In this document: piece by piece, positions 11,701-23,700 of the stretch | How positions within the stretch are numbered: the first letter of the stretch is position 1 | How the letters are laid out: each line of letters starts with the position of its first letter | NCBI GenBank assembly: GCA_963678705.1 | Contig: OY783220.1 | Location: forward strand, 11,615,001-11,679,000 | DNA from: Panorpa germanica | Taxonomy: Eukaryota; Arthropoda; Insecta; Mecoptera; Panorpidae | DNA length: 64,000 bases | Direction of reading: 5' to 3' | Program-made: the position numbers and the translations under genes | Notes under the pieces: generated by a model | What the model was told of the DNA's origin: nothing | What the model saw: the letters and a program-made list of their open reading frames with translations, nothing else | The model's database searches: none

Positions 11701-14700
11701 TTCATATTTTGTTGTATTAGATATTACATTTAAAATAATCTGATTGTACTTTTTATATATTTATCTTGAATACAAAATTACTAGACTTTATAAATAGTAC
11801 AGAATTAAATATTAAAAATTGATAAAAAGTTTCGAAAATTTACGAGAAAAGAAATAAAAAACAAACATTTAATAAATAGTTAGAAGAGGTAGCAGAAACA
11901 GTTAAATATATATTAGCTTACACTAAGCATTAATTAAAAATTTAAAATCAAATTTTAACCGCGAATGTCCGCCATATTGAATATTTGAATTATACTAGAT
12001 TTAAACAAAATTAAATTTACAAATATTCAGCTGTCATATTACAACTGGAATATCATGAGTTATATTTTGGTAATGCCTAAGTTCTCGAGAATGGTGGCGA
12101 TGTTTTCGTACCTTATTCAGCGCTAACAGAACTTTATCTGGCATATGATCTTGTATCATAACTGGAGAAATTAGAACTTCATCAAAATCTGTATTGTCAG
12201 CCCAAACAGCTTGGTACACTGGTTCTTTTTTAGATATCATCTGTCTGTGAAAGAAATCATATTTTATTATTTGCATTTGCACTAATATATATTTTGAGGA
12301 ACTCTATTACTCCACTTCTTCTTCTTCTTTCTAAATTTTATCAGTCACATTAGTAGTGATGTTAGAAATAGAGCCCCAAATGTAGTTTTAGTACTGTCAT
12401 GCAACTAGGTATGGTTTTCTATCGTGTTTAAAAATAAATATATCAAGTAACTGGTTAAAAGAAAATGAATTTATACGTGTTACAAAGGTAAATCTTTAAT
12501 ATTTTGTATTTGTTTTTATATGAATGTTAAACATAATCTTGCATGGATTAGAACAGGCGCCAAAGGGAGTTGAGTATGCAAATTTGTTTTTTTCGCCGTT
12601 AAAATTTATTTTTTCGCTGCTAAATTTTTTTCGTCGCTAAAATTTGTTTTTTCGTTTTTAAAATTATAATATATTATATAATATATTATTTATTTCGCTA
12701 TAATTTATTTTTCGTTTTTAAAATTGTTTTTTTCGCCGCTATAATTTATTTTTTCACAGCGAAAATTTGTTTTTTAGTTTTTAAAATTATAATATATTAT
12801 TTATTTCGCTATAATTTATTTTTTCGCCGTTAAATTTTTTTTTTTTCGCGGCGGAAATTTGTTTTTTAAAAATTATTAATTAAAGTTTTAGATAATATTT
12901 TTATATATAAAAAGTTCCTCACAAAATTTTTGCGAGTTATGGTTCTCAAGAAAAACTAAAGAAACTTATGAGAATCTCATGCTAGGTGTAACAACTTGTG
13001 AAAGAAATGATTTTGATAAACAATTGACTATCTTTTTAGGTGATATATCGATGTTTAAACATTTTTATTAATACTGAACCTAATTTTAATTAGTTTATGA
13101 GTTGTTGAGTTGATTATATTCACGGTTTTAGTAACAATATAAAAAACATGCAAAAACATTTAATATTATGTGCTTAAACACCACAATGCAAAAAACAGGT
13201 ACATAAAAAAAGAAACATGTTTTTACCTCCATCTAGATTCGTATTTTTGTCTGAAAATTACAAAAAATAAGAAGGCATTAGTTAAAGCGAAGAAATAAGC
13301 GAAAGTTCGACAAAAATGCTACATTAATATGTTTGACTGGAAAGTATGTTTGTTTTTATAGGTTACAGTTAAATCAAGATGTATCAATAATAGTATCACA
13401 AAATATTTTATTTAATCAAACATTGTAACTCTTCCATTCTTTCTAGCTTTCTAACAAGTAGAGTAACCTTTGTAGTCGCGCAACGAACATGAAGGCTCTA
13501 TTTTTATTGTAACCATTATGTAATATATGAAATAAAAGACCTCAATATATTACTAATTGTGTTACATCTTGAAAACAAATTCAAGAAACATATTACTGAC
13601 ATAAATCAGCCGAAAAACACCTCACAACAAATACACGGCACATGTTTTCTTAACATATAAATTTGGAATTTAGAAAAATTTAATTTTGACATAGAGATTA
13701 TAAATTTTGCGGAAAAAGCCAATAATATGCCGCGAAGCTTTTATAAATAGCTGCATAAAATTATTCAAGAAGACACTTACTCTCCCTTAGTGGGGTGATG
13801 GCGAACTATATGAATTATCCGGCCTGGAGGGTACAGAGGGTTATGCAGTGTCAGAGCGATGGTGGCGTCGTGGGGGTGAACACTCGTGGAACGGGCAGAA
13901 TCTTTTGCCTACAATGAAATTAAAACTTGTTGTAGCTACACTCAATACTCAAATACGAACTATCTTATTAATTTACTTACTAGTTGGTAGGCGTTAATGT
14001 TGGAGTCTTCATTGGACATTTCCACAACGGAAGTAGGAACAGAAGCGCATCCGCAACATAAAATACTACATGTTATAGTTTTCCACTAAAACATAATTTA
14101 AATTAGCAAGGATACAAACCTCAAAAACATAGAAACTATAATATTTCTTTACTACCTTAGGGTCAACGCTTCTTTGAATAGCGTTTATCAAATCAGCTCT
14201 TAAAGCTTCCATCTGGTGAAGCCCAATCCGTGGTACAACATCCTTTCCAACAACAACGGAAATGATAAAAGATTTGCTATACTCTACAGCAGGCATACTC
14301 AGTAATCCACCTGGTGGTGAGTAGCTATAACACTGCAGACTTGGAAATTCTTGTTTCATTAAAATAGCAAGTATTGCTGCTGTACCAGCTCCTAAAGAAT
14401 GTCCTACTATCACAAGTCCAAATTCATGGGTTCCTCGAACTGGGTTATGGGCTAAAGCTTTGGGGATTAAATCTTCTAGACGAAGTTTATCTAAAATGTA
14501 TTGAGCTGCTTGAACCATGCCTGAAAAATTAGATAAATTAGTGTTGTGTTTTGCATATGTATAGAATTTATTTAGAAAATGTTTCACCTTTATGACCAAG
14601 CCAGTCTTCTCGTGGTGGGTCCACAGGTAGGGGTTCACCTTCTGCATTCAGATCAGTAATTATATCCTGGAATAAATTAAAAACGGTTTCTAAAGACTTT

Positions 14701-17700
14701 CTCAATTTAATATAAGTATATGTATCATTTAAGTTTCGTTTTACCTTCATACTTAAAGTTCCTCTTATACTTATTACAATTTTCCTCTTGCTGTAGTCTA
14801 CAGCAACAAAAAATGGTGTTTCACCGACATCTACATGATACGTGGCATAAATAACCTCAACCTGAAAACCATAAGAAAGAAATCTTTAATGTGCTTATGT
14901 CCTATGACTTAATTTTTATGAAACTGTACTAAATATTGATAAAGTTGGTTACTAGAGATTTTAACAATTACAAAAGTCATTTTGTCCTTTTAATTATTAT
15001 CTCTTTTATACAACAGAGTAAAAGAAGTACCATATTGAACACTAATCCATAGAAAAAATAACTGACCTACACTTAATAGTACAGACATGTTACGTCATAA
15101 ATATGGCCGACATCTGTTGCGCTAAAACTACAATTCAAATTTTTAATTACTATATCTCCGTCAACATTTAGATATTTATTAAAATAGACCCCTAATTAAT
15201 GAGTACACAGTTGAATTAACTTGTTTATATATTAACAATTAAGGTACTTACTTCTCCGACTGATAACATTCTTTTTAAAGCTGCATAATTACATTGACAA
15301 CAATTATCATCCACAATTTGGGGAGCATCTTTTGCTCCACAGCAAGGAAAACAACCGCATCTAAAACAGATTACATTTTTTATATTTGAATTAAATATTG
15401 TTTTAACGATTCGAATGAAAATAGTAGTGTTATATTAATTACCTCATTTCAGAGCATAATTGACAAACCCCTGCGGAAGAGTATAGAAACATTGGCCAAC
15501 CGTAGGCACCTTGGGCAAAGTGCATAAAGTGAATCACAGCCTGAAAATAATTTAAAAAAATGTATTTAGTTATTAAGATAATAAGGTTTAACTGTTGCCC
15601 TGCCATCTGTTATCGGATAGATCGGATAGTAATTTCTATAAAAGTGTACTATATATTGATAAAGTGGGTTACTAGAACCTCAAATGTTCAATTATTTCTT
15701 AATAACTCCTTTTATGTTAGGAGATATTAACAATTAAAAAAGTCATTTTGTCTCTTTAATTATTAAAGGGATTCAATGTTGTACAACATTCCAAATGCAT
15801 GTTACTTCACAACCGCTAGTTGCTATCTCTTTTGTACAACAGAGCGCAAAGAGATAGCATATTCTTGACAGAACTCTGACAACCTTACAGCTATATGTAT
15901 TTATATATCAAAATATCAAATATTATTTACAGCTATTTCAAGGAACAATAAAATTTCATTATTATGTCTGCCGTAACAGGGTTAAATAAAATAAAAACTT
16001 ATTATTCTTTGACTCGACTTGATTATTTCGACTACCAACCGCTACAAAACATTACCACAGCACTGACCTACTCAACAAATAACTGACGTTAAAATGCATA
16101 TCACGTCATACAAATATGGCCGACCATTTCTAGCGCTAAAACTACAATTCAAACTTTTAATTGCTATATCTCCGTCAACATTTAGATATTTAATAAAATA
16201 GACACGCCAATACACATTTATTAACATCAATTTTAATCAACAATTGAAGACCACTAAAAAGTGGCACAAGAGTAATACCTGAAATTGTTCAAAGTCTTCG
16301 GCGTCATTCAAAGCTAAGAATTGTGTCCTTGGGGTCACAGCCACTCCAGAAAGATAATCATAAGTGTCATTCTTTCTCTAAAATAAATTAAACAATTATT
16401 TTGTTATATGTATATGTATATGTATATGCATATATTTTTATATTCTCTTACCTGGCGCACTATGGCTTCTCGTTCTAATATTTGAAATTTTCTTAACAAA
16501 ACTAAACCAGCAACTACATCAGAAGGAACAACATCTAGATCCCTGAAAAAGTCACTAAGAAGTCTGGCAATATCTCCGAATGAGTTTCTTGCGCGATCTG
16601 AACGCGGCATACAACAAAAAAGAACTCGACAACGCTGATCCCAGCTCTCTTGATACGCCCGCATTACTTTTCTGTAAAAAAAATTCATAAAATTTAATAA
16701 AGAGTTTACCCCCGTCACAAGCGACGTCTTTTTTGGTGTATGATTTGAATCCAACAAAATAATTCGTAATTTCATTTAAAATTTTAATTATATTTTCAAA
16801 TTTAAATATTTACTAAAAAAATATATTTTTTTGAACAAAATATAAAATATTTTCAATTTTTTCGTTTCGTAAATTAGGTACTAAAGTTAGCCTATATATA
16901 AAATTTGAACTTTCTAGCCCAATTTTTCACTTTGAAAAAAATCGCCGCGTGCCCCCAAATAAAGTTCTTGAATTTTGAAATAACATATTTTATTATTAAG
17001 TAATCCGAAATTTGAGTTTCCTACTGGCCCCTTAATTTTCTCAAGGCCCCCCCCTTTTCCAATTTCACCGTAATACACATGCCAAATTTCAACTTTCTAT
17101 CTTTTACGAATTAAATGATAGAGCAAAAAATTTTTTTTTTAAATTTTTTCAAAACTACTGGTTTTCTGGAAATTCAGGGAAAAATCCGAGGACGCTAATA
17201 GTCTTAGAATTTTTTCTATACGAAATATGCAATTTCAAGAAAATGCGCGGAGCCGTTTTCGAGCCACCATACAAATCGCTGGAGCATATAAACAAACAAA
17301 CGTATAAACTTTCACTTGGAACATTATAATATAGGATGATTCCAATGGATTCCAAATTCTTTACTGTGATATAGAGGACGGCTGATGATAAAGTTGTAAA
17401 CGATCTTATATTCGAACGATAAAATATGGCTCATATTTTCCCTACTCTTATCGCTCCGCTGGTAATTTCGAGAGCACCACTATATTCATACGTCTTCCCT
17501 ACAAAGACTGAGCCCTTGCATCCCCCCCGTTCCCTCCAGCTATGATACATGTTTGTTTTATTGATTTACGAGCAATAAATTTATCTTAGGAATCCATAAA
17601 TAATCCCATAAACACATAGATATATCAAACATTTCAACTTTCACAGTTTACATTTTTATCCCTTATTATCGGAAAAGGGTTTACATTTTCCTGCAAAGTC

Positions 17701-20700
17701 AGAATATGATTTATCGATGACAGAAAACAAAATCTAAAACATGCTTCTACTATAAATACGTTTTCGACTTGCTTGATTAGAAAAGATGTAAGAATAGTTG
17801 CAGCATTTAGGCGTTTAAGTTTAAATTTACCTTTGTCGCCAGTTTCTGTTGCTACCCGATCTCCTGTACGGAATTCTACTTTCAGCTTCTCTCCGGCTTC
17901 TTTGATATTGTTTCATTTTAACCCACGACCTCCCCGCTGCGTCAAAAGTACACCAGATCGTTACCAAGACGCTCAGGATAACCAACCAGTTGCATATCAC
18001 TGCGCCTAAAACAAGGTTGATATTGTAGCAATATAAGAGCAATAGAAATTCAAATTATTAACATACCCAACAAAACATTCTTGGCGGATTCTACAGGACA
18101 AGACTGGAAGTGCTGAATCAGCCATACGATTCCAAGAGACAACCAGAACATTTCTAGGAGCATAACTCCTGTTCGTACGTAGAGGATGTACTGCATTGAA
18201 TCTCTAGGTGCCGTGTCCAGGATGCTACCTCTCATGGCAACGATGCAGATCGCTAACTCCGCACCCAAGGACACCAGAAGAATGATCAAGTACCCCAATA
18301 TGTATTCCCACAGGAGTGTCACACATAATACGGGAGTTGGGGAAGGGTAGCTGGAGAAATCAGCCACCCCTAGTATCACAGATAAAACTACAAACCTGGA
18401 ACAAGGAAAAATACTTCATTAAAAAACAGAATTATTATTTGGAGGCAATTTATCACTAATCAATATCAAAAAGGAATAGCAGGGATTTAACACCGATTTT
18501 TAAGGGAGACCTGAACTGTGTCGGGACAAAACTTTATTGTCCCGCCTCTCGAACGACATCAACCGTCTGAATGGCGCGATTTTTAAAAATGAAAGTTATA
18601 CTGCCGCTTAAGGTTTCAACTTATTAACGGTAGATATAAGGTACAACATCTTAAGTTTATTGTGTAAAAATTTGAAGTCGATTGGAGTAAAACTGTCGGA
18701 GATACAGAGTTTTAAGTCTTCACCTCTCTGGTCTGCTTTCGTGTTAGTTTGAAACTTTTAAATGCGGTTTCTCACACATAGTTTTTTCAGAGTAGGTGCC
18801 CTCTCTAGCTCAAAATCTACTGGACAGATTCTTGTGAAATTTTGCACACTCATTCTTTACATAAATACCCAGGTAACGCTGTCGAGTTTTTTTAATTTTT
18901 TTAATTTTAACGTACTTTAAAATAACAAAGTTTCTGATTTTCTTCATGAAAAATCGGTATTTTGACTTTTAAGTGCTGTAAAAAATTGAAAAATCAATAA
19001 AAAAAGAAAAACTCGTTAGACAGCGTTACCTGCAGAAACTTATGAACTGATGAAATTATTTTGGTTTTTCGATTTCAGAAAATCTAGTGATGAGTTATGA
19101 GTGGCACCGCAATGTTACTTTTTTTTGTGACGTTTGCGGAAATTCGCTGTCAATGCCTCATTTCTTGATATTTATTTATGAAAATTTCACAAAGAATTCT
19201 TCAAATGTTATTTTATCATGTAGTATTTCTAGGAATAATTATACATATATTAACTGTGTCGTCAAAAAACATTATCGAAAATATGCTTCTTTTTTACGTT
19301 TTAAACGCATCATTTCTTTAGGAGGGGGATGGGGGAGGGGGTTATATATTCTTGTGCGTTTGATCACAAGCGATCTGATCCGCGCTGTCTGAACCTATTC
19401 CGGTTTAGCTCACTGCGATTCCTTGACTGTTTGATGGTTTCGCCGACGGATATAGCTACAGTGACCTATATATACTTGACATTTAAAAGAACTGCCCCCC
19501 TTCCCCGTCTCCCACACACACCCCAACAAAACCCGCATCGGAAAATATTTAAAATATATGTACCCTGAAATAAATGGATTTCACCATATTCAATCATCCA
19601 GTAAAAAATCCGTGAAATGCAAATAAAAAACTCGGTGTTAATAGATGGTTACGGAAATCATTTCTAAAAGTAGATGTAGGGGTAGAAATGAGGGGGTACG
19701 TGTTGTTTATTATTTACTGTACATTAAACAAACAAAGATTTGCTACAAGCCGATGTTAAATCATCCAGACCACCATTTTCCTTCCCTTTGCAAATACAGA
19801 AAACATAATATTCTTTACTAGAAGCTTTTAAAAGGTTATTTCTGTTGGAAAATATGAAATGGAAAATTGTCTGTTTGTGGAACAGCAAAGGATAAAAGCG
19901 AAAACGGGATGTTTATTGAAATTTTAATGGTTTTTTGAATGAATATGTTAAAATTAAAGTATGATGTCATAGTAAAAAAGATTACGTAACAGTTACAACA
20001 AATATTACTGCGACAATTTGTTTATAATATCACATCGTTTTTTAACATTACTCTAAGGCCCTCTGCACACGGGTCGACTGATTGCAAACTAGCCGCGCAA
20101 TGAAGTTTCCAACGAAAACGAAAAACGAGCCGTGTTTCGTGACTCTATATAATTTTTAACAATAGCTTAATAGGGGATTTGTTGTGTCGTATTATGAGGT
20201 ATTTGTATGTATAATTTTGAATAGTATTTGTGCACATCTCTTCTCATGATGTCACCATCAAAAGCATGCAACGCAATTGCCCTTCGACTGAGAAACACAG
20301 TCGCTCAAAGCGTGCTCAAAACCAGTTTGAAATCAGTTTAGTTTCGTTCGTGTTGTATGTATTCTTTCACTCTTACACACGTGCGTTCTCTCACTAACAA
20401 CACAGTTCGGTTCGGGGAGTGAGGCGCATTGTATTTATATATGGTAATATTTGAATTTCGTGTATTGATAAAGCAAGCACTAAATCAATTCTTTATCAAC
20501 ACACGAAATTCAGATTTTTTTATTGTTTTAAAAATCACAAAAGTAGCCTCACTAAATCCACTGTAACTGATAAACTAATTGGCTGAATGTCATAAAATTT
20601 TGACGCATATTGCTTGAAGGTTAGTATTATCTAAAAATCTACTTTTATAAACTGCAATGCATTAGAAATCACATTTATTAAACTCTGTGAATTTTTGCTT

Positions 20701-23700
20701 TTTTCTGCGAAGAGCACTAGATCTCGGGGGCTATTTCACTAAGTGATTTAATACAAGGCGATTAATTCTTGTTATGAACCAGAAAATTTATGTTCAATAT
20801 TAAACAAGGGGACCAACTTATCTCCAGAAGCAGTGTGCATGAATTTAACATAGAAATTTTACAGCTGTCACCATAATATTTTTTATTTCTTCTACAGAAT
20901 TTCTTTATTAATAGCGAAAGCGACACAACAAGCCATGCCTTTGCATACTAATCATGTATTTTGTATTAGAGTTTTATAAATTAAAAGCTTTTAATACGAG
21001 TATTTTTAATGAAAAATACCTCATAAAAATTTATCGTTTGTGAATAAAAATATTCGAAATGTGTCTACGAATTATTATGCGCACATAACCTCAAATTTTA
21101 TACGATGATGAATAGAGTGAAAGAATTTGAGTTAATAGTGTTGCAAGAAATGTCTTAAAGTCAAAGGAGAGGAATGGTGTTGGAGGAGACTGAAAGAAAA
21201 CGGAAGAGAGGAGATAGGTTCAAGAAATAATGAGGAAAAGGGCTATATAAATGTAGCAGCAGAAAAGAATATAGTAGTTAGAGGAGTCCAGATATAATAA
21301 GAGGTATAAACGATTGTGAAAGAGGAGGAGAGAGAATGCAGGATATGCGGAGAGTAGGAGGAATAGAATGAAGGAGGTGCAGAGAGAAGTTGAAAAGTTG
21401 AATAACTGTTGCTAGAAGAGAGGGTGGAAAGATGAAGGATGGCAGAATAAGGATGAAGCGAAGAGCGAAAACATAGCTTGTCAAGAACGAAAAGCAAAAA
21501 GAGAATAAAGGGAATGACAGCAACATAGAAAAATGTTTTGGCTTTTTTAGTTTGGTATATCAGTAAGCAAGGAAAAATATTTTTAATTTTAATACAAATT
21601 TAATAGAAAAATGTATTTAAGGAGGTACAGGACGTACCGTCAATGCAAAAAGTTTATCTCTCGGTAATACGAAATGCAAAATACGAAGTACATGAGGGAC
21701 GAGCAAATATTGGGACTGTACCTTTCAAAATGAATTTTTCAATTCCCTATTAAATTCCTTTTTGCTTGTTAAAATGATTTTTTATGCATATAATAGGTTA
21801 ATAAATTAAAAATTACCTATAATTAATATCAAATTTATATTAATTCAATTTAAATTCAAATTAAATATTTTGAAAAAGGAATAATAAATTTTGCAACGCT
21901 GCAAATTTACGTGTGTTGACGCATGCGTGATTTGGTTCTTTGACCAATAAATTGTTATATTTTATATAACATTTATTCCGATTTTGAATTTCCCGCAAAT
22001 TGGCATTTGCAACGTTGCAGGCTTATAACCTACATTTACTGTTTCTTAAAGGTTTTATTTAAATATTTTCGTATATAGGTATCCTTTTGATAATTTTCTT
22101 TTTGCAATAGTTACAGAAAAGATTATTTTATATACACCTAGTTTTTGAAAGCCGTGTCACCATTTTTTTATAGTTAAAAGCTATATTATGTGGTGAAATT
22201 GAGCTAAAAATTATGATTTGTATGGAAAATGACTATTTTTAATCATATATAAAAAGAAAACTATGAACCCTAGTCTCTAAAATTTGGAGACAGCATGTAT
22301 TTTAACTATTTGTATCGACCCTGCAAATTTCACAACGTTTTCATCATTTACGTTAACGTCCTGTACCTCCTTAAATTAACAACCGATTGTTAATTCTTTT
22401 TTAAGATACATTTTGCTCTGAACTTGTTAAAGAATTCTTTGAAAATGCATTGTATATGTTATGAAAATGAATATACAGAGAACTGAATTTTTTTTAATAC
22501 CTGTTTTAAAATGTATACAGTTTTTTGAGAATGTAATCACAAAGATGTAAGTCTTAATGTCCAGATACTTTAAAGTAAACGCACCAAACGGCTTAATGAG
22601 AAATTATATATTAATAAAATATCATAAAGTGTCTTCATAATTACCTTTAAAAGTCATATCAAATTTAATGAAGCTTAAAAGCTCAACAACTTATATCCCT
22701 AATAAGCTGTCAAATATATTTAAGTATCTAAACCCTTCTTAAATATTTGTAAACGAATTTCTGACGTAGAAAATCAACATCAGATATGCTTAATTGGTTT
22801 ACCGTTTTAATTAGGTATAACACAAACCCTATATTAAAGTAAAATCGCTTCTATTTAATTGAAGATGAAATTATCTTGTATTGCTTCAGATAATCTTATT
22901 TTATAGGTTTATTAAATCATATCTTATTATAATAATTTCATCTGATTTTGTTTGAGACTAAATAAGTCGTGATATGTAGATCTACATCTTATAACCTAAG
23001 GTAAACCCTGCCATAATAATTTTGTGTTAAGCCTACAGCACACTGCAAGCGTTTTGAGGCGAATTTGGACGCCTTCAGTGTCAGACCTTCGCACTATTCG
23101 CACCATTTGCACTATTCGCACCATTTGCACTATTCGCACCATTCGCACAATTTGCACAATTTGCACTATTCGCACCATTCGCACTATTCGCACCATTCGC
23201 ACATTTGCACTATTCGGACAATTCACACTATTCACACCATTTGCACTATTCGCACTATTTGCATTATTCGCACCATTCGCACAATTTGCACTATTCGCAT
23301 AATTTGCACTATTCGCATCATTCGCACAATTTGCACAATTCGCACCATTCGCACTATTCGCACTATTCACACAATTCGCACGATTCGCCCAATTCGCACT
23401 ATTTGCACTATTCGCACAATTAGCAGTATTCGCACTATTCGCACAATTCGCACTATTCGCACAATTTGCACTATTCACACTATTTGCACTATTCGCACGA
23501 TTCGCCCAATTCGCACTATTTGCACTATTCGCACAATTAGCAGTATTCGCATTATTCGCACAATTCGCACAATTTGCACTATTCACACTATCCGCACAAT
23601 TCACATTATTTGCACTATTCGCACGATTCGCCCAATTCTCACTATTTGCACCATTCGCACTATTCGCACTATTTGCACTATTCGCACTATTCGCATCATT

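Larger units (their letters stand above)
8759..12111 (-). other. Last DAGL intron with mobile elements and one candidate exon
   Basis: This intron runs from the donor after 12112 to the acceptor at 8759-8760. It holds a family A MITE interrupted by a family B element (9162-10135), a possible alternative exon (10408-10502) and a fold-back element (11005-11395). The rest is AT-rich without visible structure. Reading through the donor at 12112 stays open for 27 codons (VRKHRHHSRELRHYQ ...) before a stop, which would give a short isoform if retained. Confidence 0.7.

Noticed and set aside
19087..19392. 101-codon plus-strand ORF resembling ORFs at 9755 and 57383
   Set aside because: The similarity exists because all three lie in family B elements; frames are not preserved between copies, so not a conserved protein.
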